Positions 35,420 through 43,449 of a stretch of DNA of 64,000 bases are shown piece by piece. Source of the stretch: Alphaproteobacteria bacterium (GTDB lineage Bacteria; Pseudomonadota; Alphaproteobacteria; Sphingomonadales; Kordiimonadaceae); contig SBGU01000049.1 in NCBI GenBank assembly GCA_006226495.1, forward strand, positions 1 through 64,000, given 5' to 3'. Each line of letters opens with the position of its first letter. Within the stretch, counting starts at the first letter, position 1. Both the position numbers and the translations under genes were made by a program. The notes beneath the pieces were generated by a model. That model was not told the origin of the DNA. It searched no databases and worked only from the letters and a program-made list of their open reading frames with translations.

Positions 35420-36427
35420 ATGAACGCAGACCATCCCCAGATCGCACACGGCAAGACCGGTGTTCTCCTCATCAGCCTCGGCACGCCCGATGCCCCGACA
35501 GCCGGTGCGCTCAGGCGCTATCTTGCCGAATTCCTGTCCGACCCGCGGGTTATTGAAACGCCGCGCCTGTTGTGGTTGCCCATCCTTTACGGCCCGATCC
35601 TGACCTTCCGGCCGCGCAAATCGGCCAAGGCCTATGCCGCCATCTGGAACAGGGAAAAAGACGAATCACCGCTGCGCACCTTCTCGCGCGAGCAGGCTGA
35701 AAAGCTGCAGGCGCTTATGGGCGGTGATGTCATTGTCGACTGGGCCTTCCGCTACGGCCAGCCGTCCATCGCCAGCCGCCTTGAAACCCTGAAGGCGCAG
35801 GGCTGCGAGCGTATCCTGTTGTTCGCTCTTTATCCGCAATATAGCGCCACCACCACCGCCACCGCCCACGACAAGGCGTTCGAGGTGCTGGCCGGCATGC
35901 GCTGGCAACCGGCCATCCGTACCGTGCCGCCCTATTTCGACAAGCCGGTTTACGGCGACACCCTGGCGGCGTCGGTGAAGCAGTCGCTCGCCACGCTTGA
36001 TTGGCAGCCGGAAAAGATCGTGGCCTCCTACCATTCGATTCCGAAAAGCTATTGGGACAAGGGCGACCCCTATCCCTGCCACTGCATGGCCACCAGCCGG
36101 GGCCTGAAGGAACGGCTGGCGCTGTCGGACGACCAGTTTGTGACCTGCTTCCAGTCGCGGGTCGGGCCCACCGAATGGGTCGGGCCCTATGCCGACCATA
36201 CGGTGGAAAAACTGGCCAAGGACGGGGTGAAGAAAATCGCGGTGTTGGCGCCGGCCTTCAGCTCGGACTGCGTGGAAACGCTCGAGGAAGTGAATATGGG
36301 CCTGCGCGAAACCTTCCTGGAGCATGGCGGCACACATTTCCATTATATCCCGTGCCTGAATGCGTCGGACGACGGCATGGCCATGCTGGAACAGGTGGTG
36401 CGCACGGAACTGGCCGGCTGGATATAG
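35420..36427 (+). CDS. hemH: Ferrochelatase
   Basis: This 335-residue enzyme inserts iron into protoporphyrin IX, the last step of heme synthesis. Family segments are KTGVLLISLGTPDAPTAGALRRYLAEFLSDPRVIE, YSATTTATAHDKAFEVL, SYHSIPKSYWDKGDPYPCHCMATSRGL with the active-site His, and FQSRVGPTEWVGPYADHTVEKLA. ATG 35420 begins the conserved region. The C terminus has one Cys in IPCLNASDD but no obvious four-Cys iron-sulfur motif. It stands alone on its strand and is divergent from a Cys-rich small gene. Confidence 0.95.
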   Translation: MNADHPQIAHGKTGVLLISLGTPDAPTAGALRRYLAEFLSDPRVIETPRLLWLPILYGPILTFRPRKSAKAYAAIWNREKDESPLRTFSREQAEKLQALMGGDVIVDWAFRYGQPSIASRLETLKAQGCERILLFALYPQYSATTTATAHDKAFEVLAGMRWQPAIRTVPPYFDKPVYGDTLAASVKQSLATLDWQPEKIVASYHSIPKSYWDKGDPYPCHCMATSRGLKERLALSDDQFVTCFQSRVGPTEWVGPYADHTVEKLAKDGVKKIAVLAPAFSSDCVETLEEVNMGLRETFLEHGGTHFHYIPCLNASDDGMAMLEQVVRTELAGWI

Positions 36428-36433
36428 CCGGCC
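36412..36433. terminator. Hairpin across the hemH stop codon
   Basis: GGCCGGCT (36412-36419) and AGCCGGCC (36426-36433) pair perfectly around a 6-base loop that includes the end of the hemH coding sequence. There is no T run. It lies between hemH and the convergent copper chaperone gene. Confidence 0.35.
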
Positions 36434-36457
36434 GTCAGGCAAGCAGCTTTAGGGTGG

Positions 36458-36928
36458 TCAGTCGGCCTTCGGGCCGGCCATGCCGGTCACTTCCACATAG
36501 ACCGTTACCTCGCCCTGGTTCTCGAAGGTCAGGACCATCGGGAAAACATCGCCTTCCTTCAGGGGCTCGGTCAGGCGCATCAGCATGATGTGATAACCGC
36601 CGGGGGCAAACTCCATGGTTTCGCCGGGCGCCAGCGGCACCTCTTCCACATGTTCCATGCGCATGATGCCGTCTTCTTCGAAGCTTCTGTGAACTTCGGT
36701 CATCTCTGCGCGGTCGGTGTGGGCATCCAAAAGGGTTTCAAGCTCGTCGCTGTCATTCTGGATGATCAGGTAAACGGCGGCCGACATGGTGCGGGTGCCG
36801 GTCTGGCGCGCCCAGGGCTGTTCGATGGTGATGCCATGGCCATGGTGACCGTCATGCGCCCAGGCGGGCGACAGGGCCAGGAACAGGCTGGACAACAGGG
36901 CAAACACAAGACGGCTCAGGCGGAACAT
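36458..36928 (-). CDS. Periplasmic copper chaperone PCu(A)C
   Basis: This 156-residue protein has a signal peptide ending LSPAWA followed by a His-rich start (HDGHHGHG). The copper-binding pattern of PCu(A)C is present: MTEVHRSFEEDGIMRMEHV and, further on, GGYHIMLMRL, which supply the Met and His ligands. It delivers Cu(I) to the CuA centre of cytochrome c oxidase in the periplasm. It faces hemH, so heme and copper maturation genes adjoin. Confidence 0.85.
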   Translation of the reverse strand: MFRLSRLVFALLSSLFLALSPAWAHDGHHGHGITIEQPWARQTGTRTMSAAVYLIIQNDSDELETLLDAHTDRAEMTEVHRSFEEDGIMRMEHVEEVPLAPGETMEFAPGGYHIMLMRLTEPLKEGDVFPMVLTFENQGEVTVYVEVTGMAGPKAD

Positions 36929-37039
36929 CGGACACTCCCAAATCTGTTTGGCCGCCAGCGGGCGGCACGCCGCTTCCATAGCAGGCGCAAAAGGCGCTGC
37001 CAACGGTCCAAGTGTCGCAGGCCGAGAGATCGGGCGGGC

Positions 37040-38005
37040 TCAGGCCGCGTCGGTTGCGCAGATCAGTTCATGCTGGATCGAGGGTTCGAACGCCGAATGC
37101 CCTGCCACCGGCACGATCTTCAGCCGTGCCCACGGCATGGCGCGCGCCAGTTCCCACGCCGATGTCGGCGGGCAGATGGCATCGTAGCGGCCCTGGATAA
37201 TGGTGGTCGGCACATTCACCAGCCGCCCGGCATCATGCAGGATCTGGTCATCACGTGTCAGGAAACCCTTGTTGATGAAATAGTGCGCCTCGATGCGCGC
37301 GAAGGCGAGCGCGAACACCGGGTCCACCGAATGGGCGCGCTGTTCCTCGTCAGGCACCAGGGTGACGGTGCTGCCTTCCCAGAGGCTCCATTCCTTGGCA
37401 AATGACAGGCGTTCCCGTTCATGTTTGCCGTCGGTCAGGCGGGCATAATAGGCGCCGATCAGGTCGTGGCGTTCTTCGGGCGGCACCATGCTGGCGAACC
37501 GGTCCCAGGCTTCCGGGAACAGGGCGCGGGTACCGTTCTGGTAGAACCAGTCCAGCTCCTGCTGCCGCATCAGGAAAATGCCCCTCAGGATCATGCTATG
37601 CACCCGCTCGGGGTGGGTTTCGGCATACAGAAGCGACAGGGTGCTGCCCCAGGACCCGCCGAACAGCAACCATTTTTCGACACCCAGATGCCGGCGAATG
37701 GCTTCCATGTCGGCCACCAGGTCCCAGCTTGTATTGTTTTCAAGCGATGCATGCGGCCGGCTGCGGCCACAGCCGCGCTGGTCGAACAGGATGATACGGA
37801 ACTTGTCCGGATTGAAAAAGCGCCGCTGGATCGGGCTGGTGCCGCCGCCGGGGCCGCCATGCACAAACAGGACCGGCAGACCCGACGGGTTGCCCGACTG
37901 TTCGATATAGATTTCATGGCCGCCCGGTACGGCGATCCGCTCGCTGGAGAAAGGCTCTATCGAAGGATAGAGCGTGCGGAAAGTGGTTGAGCTGTCAGCA
38001 CGCAA
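37040..38005 (-). CDS. pip: Proline iminopeptidase
   Basis: This 321-residue alpha/beta hydrolase removes N-terminal proline from peptides. Visible motifs are LPVLFVHGGPGGGTSP, ILFDQRGCGRSRPHAS, the nucleophile GGSWGSTLSLLYAETHPERV, and the late RYDAICPPTSAWELA and VAGHSAFEP with Asp and His. I chose TTG 38005 because it follows AAAGGACGGG and starts at the usual family N terminus; the longer frame upstream runs back through the HAD gene. It is 88 bases after that gene and may share its transcript. Confidence 0.9.
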   Translation of the reverse strand: MRADSSTTFRTLYPSIEPFSSERIAVPGGHEIYIEQSGNPSGLPVLFVHGGPGGGTSPIQRRFFNPDKFRIILFDQRGCGRSRPHASLENNTSWDLVADMEAIRRHLGVEKWLLFGGSWGSTLSLLYAETHPERVHSMILRGIFLMRQQELDWFYQNGTRALFPEAWDRFASMVPPEERHDLIGAYYARLTDGKHERERLSFAKEWSLWEGSTVTLVPDEEQRAHSVDPVFALAFARIEAHYFINKGFLTRDDQILHDAGRLVNVPTTIIQGRYDAICPPTSAWELARAMPWARLKIVPVAGHSAFEPSIQHELICATDAA

Positions 38006-38093
38006 TGGACCCGTCCTTTTATCATTATGCCAATCCAGAATACGGGCTGCGGCGGCTTCTGACAACTCCCGCAATTCAGGGGCGGTGCGGGGG

Positions 38094-38753
38094 CTATTGC
38101 CAGGCCACGGCACGCATGTTCGGGCGTGTGGCGCCATAGGCCGCCAACGGCTTCTTGGGGTTCACCAGAATGCCGGCGCCGGCGCGGTTCAGAAGCGGAA
38201 TATCGCTTTTGTCGTCGGTATAGAAAATGAAGTCGCGCCCCAAGCCACGGCTGTCCAGGTATCGGGTTACCATGCGTTCCTTGGCGGGGCCATAACAGTT
38301 GTCGCCCACGATGCGGGGCAGGAAGCGCCCGCCACCTTCGGCGATGTCTGTACCCACCGTATGGTCGAAGCCGAGGCGCTTGCCGATGCGGGCGGCATAG
38401 AAGGAAAAACTGGCGGTGGCCAGCACCAAGGTATCCCCCGCGGCCCGGTGGTCGGCAATTGCGCTGACGGCGTCCTGGAAACAGTGCCGGCTCAAAACCT
38501 CGTCGGCAAAATCGTCGGCGGCTTGCATCATGGTCTCGACCGTCGGGCGGCCTGCCAAGAGCCGGAACATGATTTCCTTGAGCCGCGAGCGGGTCGTCAG
38601 GCCAAGCTTGTAGCCCAGCATCGCCAGCAGGACAAAGGGCGCAAACAGCAGGCGCCAGGGCGCATGCCGGCGCGCGAACCTGATCAGGAAAGGGGTATAG
38701 GTACCGAACCGGACAATCGTGCGGTCCAGGTCGAAAACGACAAGCCGGGCCAT
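38094..38753 (-). CDS. HAD-IB phosphatase (PgpC/CicA-like)
   Basis: This 219-residue protein opens with motif I VVFDLDRTIVRFGTYTPFL, has motif II in LVLATASFSFYAARIG, and ends with motif IV in FIFYTDDKSDIPLLNRAGAG, with GPAKERMVTRYL supplying the Lys. It contains a hydrophobic segment near residues 33-52 (WRLLFAPFVLLAMLGYKLGL) as in PgpC-like enzymes, which dephosphorylate phosphatidylglycerophosphate or related phosphomonoesters. It starts three bases after the nucleotidyltransferase gene stop codon. Confidence 0.75.
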   Translation of the reverse strand: MARLVVFDLDRTIVRFGTYTPFLIRFARRHAPWRLLFAPFVLLAMLGYKLGLTTRSRLKEIMFRLLAGRPTVETMMQAADDFADEVLSRHCFQDAVSAIADHRAAGDTLVLATASFSFYAARIGKRLGFDHTVGTDIAEGGGRFLPRIVGDNCYGPAKERMVTRYLDSRGLGRDFIFYTDDKSDIPLLNRAGAGILVNPKKPLAAYGATRPNMRAVAWQ

Positions 38754-38756
38754 GGT

Positions 38757-39551
38757 TCAGTATCCCAGAATTTCGCGCACCAGCACCACATCAGCCGGTT
38801 TGTCCACATCGATGGACAGGTTGGCCCGGTGCAGCACCACGGGCCGCACGTCCGCCCCGATCACCTTCGAGCCACGCCCGAAGGCATCCTGAAGGCCAAG
38901 CCGTTTCAACAGGAAGCGCAGACAGGTTATGGGGCCAAAGCGCCAGGCCAGTCTGAGCGGCTTTTTGCGGTCCTTTTCCACCACGGACCAGAAATCCAGC
39001 ACCCGGCCTGCGGTCGCATGCTGCATCAGGAACAGGTTGCAGGTGGTATAGGCGCCGTCCCGGAAGCGGAGCCAGGTGCGCTGTGCGGACGGGTGTTCGG
39101 CCAAAACCGTGCTGTCTTCGATCAGACCGACCGCCAGATCGGCCTCTTCGGGTGCGCGGGCCAGGAAGGTGCGGATATCGTCCGCCTGCAACAACACATG
39201 GTCGCTGGTCGTGACCAGAAGCGGGAAGGCGGCTTCGTCTGTGCCCGCAAAATCGCGCAGGCTTTCGCAGATCGACCCGCCCGAGCGGATGAAATGCACA
39301 TCCGGCCGGTCGCGCAGCGGCGCAAAATCCTCCAGCCCCGCCAGAACCTCGGGCGACTGCAGAAGGATATAGATGTCGTGTGCGACACCGGATGCATCGA
39401 TGGCGTCCAGGACCCGGTTCAGCATGGCACGTTCGCCGATGCGGGCCGCGGCCTTGTAGGGCACGCCGAACATGTCGGCGATCGGGTCGCCCTGCGGACG
39501 GCGGCCGGCCAGGACGGCTACGCGGATTTTCTGATCGGTTCCGGCGTGCAT
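38757..39551 (-). CDS. Nucleotidyltransferase-like protein (MobA/IspD-type fold), paralogue 2
   Basis: This 264-residue protein has the start of a nucleotidyltransferase fold: KIRVAVLAGRRPQGDPIADMFGVPYKAAARIGERAMLNRVLDAI, a P-loop-like glycine/arginine segment followed by a Lys. A DxD-type site is likely in LLVTTSDHVLLQ. The related protein at 41049-41855 has the same layout, including TWLRFRDGAYTTCNLFLM versus AFHNLKDGGWSSCNLYALM. It lies between a CDP-glycerol glycerophosphotransferase-like gene, which it overlaps by 34 bases, and a HAD-IB phosphatase. A cytidylyltransferase role is possible. Confidence 0.65.
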   Translation of the reverse strand: MHAGTDQKIRVAVLAGRRPQGDPIADMFGVPYKAAARIGERAMLNRVLDAIDASGVAHDIYILLQSPEVLAGLEDFAPLRDRPDVHFIRSGGSICESLRDFAGTDEAAFPLLVTTSDHVLLQADDIRTFLARAPEEADLAVGLIEDSTVLAEHPSAQRTWLRFRDGAYTTCNLFLMQHATAGRVLDFWSVVEKDRKKPLRLAWRFGPITCLRFLLKRLGLQDAFGRGSKVIGADVRPVVLHRANLSIDVDKPADVVLVREILGY

Positions 39552-40708
39552 GTTTCAAGTCCCAGGAAATGGCTGAGCGCCTCGGCCGCGCGTTCGGACG
39601 ACGGGCGCGCCTGCAGGTCGATGGATTCGCGGAACAGCTTCTGCTGTTGCTGCACATAGAAAGGCTGTTCCTGCCGGCAACGCGCCAGCTTCCGGTCCAG
39701 TTCCTCGATATTTTCGACGACCGACCCCAGAGACCAGAACCGGTATTTCGGGTCTTTGCGCCAGTTGGCTCTGTGCCCGTTCACGAAGATGCACGGGCGC
39801 GGTTCGGCAATGAACTCATAAACCTGGCTCGACACATCGCCCAGATAGATATCGGCTGCGCGTGTATAGGTCATGTCCATGCAGGCCGGGCTGCCGGTAT
39901 CGATCAGGATGTTGGGGCAGTGGCTGAAGCGTTCGTCCAGGTCGTGGCGCCAGCGCACGACCTTCTGGCTGAGCGACGTATGCAGGCGCCGTCGCATCAG
40001 CATCACGTGCGGCGCGAACACCAGGTTATAGTCCCGATTGCCCGCGAAATAGTCGAGGATCGCAGGTCCCATGTCGTACCAGGACGACAGGTAGGGGTCG
40101 AAATGCGGGTTATAAAGCACCACCGGCTTGTCATTGTCGAACAGGCGGGCCTTGCCGCCCTTGTCCGCCAGGGCATCGAATTTCATATAACCGATGACCG
40201 CGCTGTTGTCGGGGCGCACAAGGCCCAGTTCCAGCATGCGGTCCCGGTGTTTGGCGCCCGGCAGCATCACATAGTCGAAATCTGTGATGTTGGACGCCCA
40301 GGCGACATCGCGGTCCCCGGCGCCGTGGCAGACCCGGATGAACTTCAGATGCTTCAGGCCAAAGCGCTGGCGCAGCATCAGGCTCGTGCGTTCGGGGACG
40401 ACAAGTGCGTCGATATCCTCGAATATGGGCAGGTTGGCCTTCAGGGTCGCAACCCGTTTGAACGGCGCCACCTTGCCCAGTATGCGGTCGAGCGCGGCAT
40501 AAAGCTTCGGTGTGTCCAGCAGCATGAACCGGCAGCCCGGCACATCGCCGGTGATGCGCCTGACAAGGTCAAGCTGTTCCTGGCTTGAGGCCAGAACCGA
40601 GATTCTGGTGCCGAGGGTCGAAGCGGCCAGGGCCGGGATCATCGGCGCCATGTGACTGATCTGGTGCGCCGCTTCGTGGTTGAACAGGAATCCAATGTGT
40701 CGTGTCAT
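39518..40708 (-). CDS. CDP-glycerol:glycerophosphate glycerophosphotransferase-like protein
   Basis: This 396-residue soluble protein resembles the TagF/TarF glycerophosphotransferase fold (GT-B-like): a first domain with GFLFNHEAAHQISHMAPMIPAL, then LKHLKFIRVCHGAGDRD, PVVLYNPHFDPYLSSWYDMGPAIL, and the donor-binding region DMTYTRAADIYLGDVSSQVYEFIAEPRPCIFVNGHRANW, here shown only as a landmark region ending in a conserved His. ATG 40708 starts the family motif. The downstream gene overlaps it by 34 bases. It probably transfers a nucleotide-activated polyol phosphate. Confidence 0.7.
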   Translation of the reverse strand: MTRHIGFLFNHEAAHQISHMAPMIPALAASTLGTRISVLASSQEQLDLVRRITGDVPGCRFMLLDTPKLYAALDRILGKVAPFKRVATLKANLPIFEDIDALVVPERTSLMLRQRFGLKHLKFIRVCHGAGDRDVAWASNITDFDYVMLPGAKHRDRMLELGLVRPDNSAVIGYMKFDALADKGGKARLFDNDKPVVLYNPHFDPYLSSWYDMGPAILDYFAGNRDYNLVFAPHVMLMRRRLHTSLSQKVVRWRHDLDERFSHCPNILIDTGSPACMDMTYTRAADIYLGDVSSQVYEFIAEPRPCIFVNGHRANWRKDPKYRFWSLGSVVENIEELDRKLARCRQEQPFYVQQQQKLFRESIDLQARPSSERAAEALSHFLGLETCTPEPIRKSA

Positions 40709-41048
40709 ATTATATACATCTTTCCGGGCCATATATGGGGGCACGCCCTGGCATATATACGCTGGAGACAGGTCCAGCCGTCGGTAGCTGCGTTTTTTGA
40801 AGATGCTGGCATTCGCACAGGGCACGCGACGCCCGAACGCCAGCCTGGGGCCGGTGGCCGGATGTTGTGCTTGCACGCACGTCGGCACTTCATATGGGCC
40901 CGAATGTGCCCAATTTACAGTCCGGTTAAATGATTTTGGTCAAATGCGGCGATTTGGCGCATGGATTGGCGCGAAAATGCGGCAGCACCAGCGACGCTGG
41001 CAGCAATGTGCCAGCGTCGCGCGTGCATTTACTGGTCCGGGGCCGGCT
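40709..41048. other. 340-base gene-free gap with a palindrome and a hairpin
   Basis: No credible gene fills this gap. The left third is AT-rich relative to the rest, with CCATATATGG (a perfect 10-base palindrome, 40729-40738) and CATATATAC repeats, and should contain the promoter of the minus-strand glycerophosphotransferase gene. The right end contains a strong hairpin. The middle 200 bases show nothing I can name. Confidence 0.5.
40991..41020 (-). terminator. Perfect 12-base-stem hairpin after the first nucleotidyltransferase gene
   Basis: GCGACGCTGGCA (40991-41002) and TGCCAGCGTCGC (41009-41020) pair without mismatch around a 6-base loop, 29 bases past the stop codon at 41049. There is little T on the 3-prime side, so it may be a terminator or a protein-binding site. 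Confidence 0.6.
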
Positions 41049-41855
41049 TCAGGCGCCGCGGCGGGCTTTCAGGATTTTTTCCGTGCGGGCAAAGTCGCCT
41101 GGGTTGTCCACATCGATGGGCGCGTCTGCGAACGGCATACGGATGACCCGAACCGCCAGGCGCCAGCGGCGCGACAGGCTGGACGCCAGTTGGTCGATGG
41201 TCGCCAGCTTGTACCGGTAGCGGATCATGAACCACAGGCCAAAGGCCTTCAGGATGCGCTGCGGCTTTTTGCCGAACTGGCCGCCGCCTTCGAACACCTT
41301 GGCGGTCATGGCGGCCTTGTCGCTCATCAACGCATACAGGTTGCAGCTCGACCAGCCACCGTCCTTGAGGTTGTGAAAGGCGCGGGTGCCGTCCGGATAG
41401 GTCGCCAGAATAACCGACGCCGGGGTCATGGCGACGGCTGCATCGGTGGGGTTCGCAAAAATCTCGTCGCAGAAATGCTCGATCATATCGGTGGTATGCA
41501 GGGCATTGTCACCGGTGGTGATGATCAGCGGCCAGGGGTCGTCGATCAGTTTGATGGCCTGCAGGACCGAGAGATACAGGTTGTCGGCGCTGGGCACGAA
41601 ATGGATTTCACCGGCCTCCAGCATGGCTTTCAGCGCCGGGACTTCCTGGATCGTTTCCTTGCTCTCGATGGAGATATAGACACGGTCGACGTCGCGGGCC
41701 TTCTTGATCTCGCGCACAACACGTTCCAGCATGACCACCCCGTCCAGGGAAACCAGACATTTGTGGCTGACGCCCTGAAGCTGCGCTACGGCGTCAGCCG
41801 GACCACGGCGGCTGGCGGCCAGCACCAGCGCAGTCACTTTGCGGCTTTCGGTCAT
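41049..41855 (-). CDS. Nucleotidyltransferase-like protein, paralogue 1
   Basis: This 268-residue protein has the MobA/IspD-like start KVTALVLAASRRGPADAVAQLQGVSHKCLVSLDGVVMLERVVREI (glycine-poor P-loop then Lys), a DxD-like site in LIITTGDNALHTTDMI, and GGWSSCNLYALMSDKA in common with its paralogue at 38757-39551. The C terminus ends in PIDVDNPGDFARTEKIL, close to DVDKPADVVLVREIL in the paralogue, the aspartate-rich end typical of these transferases. It follows AGAGGGA. A role in making CDP-activated polyols is possible. Confidence 0.65.
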   Translation of the reverse strand: MTESRKVTALVLAASRRGPADAVAQLQGVSHKCLVSLDGVVMLERVVREIKKARDVDRVYISIESKETIQEVPALKAMLEAGEIHFVPSADNLYLSVLQAIKLIDDPWPLIITTGDNALHTTDMIEHFCDEIFANPTDAAVAMTPASVILATYPDGTRAFHNLKDGGWSSCNLYALMSDKAAMTAKVFEGGGQFGKKPQRILKAFGLWFMIRYRYKLATIDQLASSLSRRWRLAVRVIRMPFADAPIDVDNPGDFARTEKILKARRGA

Positions 41856-41898
41856 GGAAGTCCCTCTCCTACCCTGTCGCGGGGTATTTTAATACAGG

Positions 41899-43293
41899 TT
41901 ATACCTTTGTTAAACCGGTCATATGGTGCACAGGCGCATCCAGAGCCAGATTTTTCAGCGCGTCTTTAAGCCTGTCTGCCTGCACCGTGTCAAGAATGCC
42001 GGCAACGCAGCCATCGAATTTTTCCCAGAGTTGCGCGCGGCTGAGCGGTGCCGCGCTGCTGCCGACCGGCATGAAAACGCTGGTCGAGAATGTTTCGCCC
42101 GCATGCGTGCGCACATGCACCTCGGTCGGAAAGTCGCTTTCAAGCGCATCGACATAGTCCTTGCGCACCAAGGGCAGCAAGGCTGTCACATGTGGGCGTG
42201 CAATGGCCTCGGGCTCGAAATCTGCCAGCGCCAAGTTGCCCTGTATCAGGCCCACGGCGAGATTATATTCCAGGCTGAACTTGGCCTCGGCCGGTGTGGC
42301 CGGGCGTTCATACATCAGGTTCCGCAGGTGCGCGGCGGGCGCGCGCACAAATATCTCGGCCACATCATCGGGGCCGAAACCATGTTTGGCCCGAAGTTCC
42401 AGAAGTCCGTCCAGCGCCCGGTGTACGCTGCCGCAGTTGGGGAAGCGTTTCACCTTCAGGCCATATTTTTCGATATGCAGGGGCGTGCCGATATTTTCAG
42501 TCGCGAACGTGACCTTCTGGCCATGCTCGTCCTTGTCGGCCATCAGCGCACGCAATGCCTCGACATCCTGGCCCACCATCAGGGTACCCATACCGTTCGT
42601 GCCGTGCAGGGTCAGGTGGCCGGCGGTCACACCCGCTTCGGCCATCAGCGCGGCTTTTACGGCACCTTCGGCAGCCAGGCCCGCATGCAGCGGCTTGGCC
42701 ATGGTGCCAAACTGGCTCATGAAACCGCCGGCCATGCTGGTTGCCAGCGAAATGGCATGTGCGGTGCGTTCTGCGTCCAGCCCCAGAAGGCGCGCACAGC
42801 CGGCTGCGGAGCCCACGGCACCCACGGTGGCGGTGGCATGCCAACCGCGGCTGCGGTGGAACGGGTTCACACCCTGGCCCACGCGGCCAATGATCTGCAG
42901 GCCGACGATATAGGCGTCGATCAGCGCCTTGCCACCCAGCTTGCGGTCGTCCGCCAGCGCCAGCAGTGCCGGCACCAGGACCGCAGAGGCATGGGCTTTG
43001 GCGGGGTCGAAATTGTCGTCAAAATCCAGGGCATGGGCCGAGGTGCCGTTCACCAGCGCAGCCATGGGCGCTGACAGGTTTTCACGGAAGCCGGTGGCGT
43101 GGCAGTCGCCTTTGCCCCACTGGCTTGCAAGGGCATGGATTTTCTGGCTGACCTCGTCGCGCGCGCCCGGGATCATCACGGCAACGGTGTCGATAATGGC
43201 CGCTTCCGCGCGCTCGGTGGCGAGGGCGGACCAATCGTCGGGCGTGTCGGCAGTCCATGCCGCGAAGGCATGAAGCGGGTTGTCGGCGTCCAA
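41899..43293 (-). CDS. MmgE/PrpD family protein
   Basis: This 464-residue protein belongs to the MmgE/PrpD family (2-methylcitrate dehydratase and cis-aconitate decarboxylase relatives). Typical segments are AALVNGTSAHALDFDDNFDPAKAHASAVLVPALLAL near residues 75-110, GWHATATVGAVGSAAGCARLLGL, and KRFPNCGSVHRALDGLLEL. The substrate is uncertain; no prpB, prpC or citrate-synthase-like gene is nearby. The start is TTG 43293, the only start codon available after an in-frame stop, with AAGGGA upstream. Confidence 0.85.
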   Translation of the reverse strand: MDADNPLHAFAAWTADTPDDWSALATERAEAAIIDTVAVMIPGARDEVSQKIHALASQWGKGDCHATGFRENLSAPMAALVNGTSAHALDFDDNFDPAKAHASAVLVPALLALADDRKLGGKALIDAYIVGLQIIGRVGQGVNPFHRSRGWHATATVGAVGSAAGCARLLGLDAERTAHAISLATSMAGGFMSQFGTMAKPLHAGLAAEGAVKAALMAEAGVTAGHLTLHGTNGMGTLMVGQDVEALRALMADKDEHGQKVTFATENIGTPLHIEKYGLKVKRFPNCGSVHRALDGLLELRAKHGFGPDDVAEIFVRAPAAHLRNLMYERPATPAEAKFSLEYNLAVGLIQGNLALADFEPEAIARPHVTALLPLVRKDYVDALESDFPTEVHVRTHAGETFSTSVFMPVGSSAAPLSRAQLWEKFDGCVAGILDTVQADRLKDALKNLALDAPVHHMTGLTKV

Positions 43294-43449
43294 GCTCGTA
43301 TGTCCCTTAAATTATATGGGGCTTGTTTGTTGCCCCAATTTCAGCAAGGTTTGTTATAGTTAATTCAGTGGATTTTATAAAGTCCCGCTGTGCGAGGCCC
43401 GGGACCTATTTGCTGATTGTTCGGGGCATTTTCAAGAGGGCAGGGCCTG

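Noticed and set aside
36463-36476. GGCC-TTCG-GGCC tetraloop as a terminator
   Set aside because: It lies inside the coding sequence of the copper chaperone 3-prime end and is not followed by a T run.
41923-43074. Plus-strand frame inside the MmgE/PrpD gene
   Set aside because: It is an antisense shadow with no ribosome site or domain.
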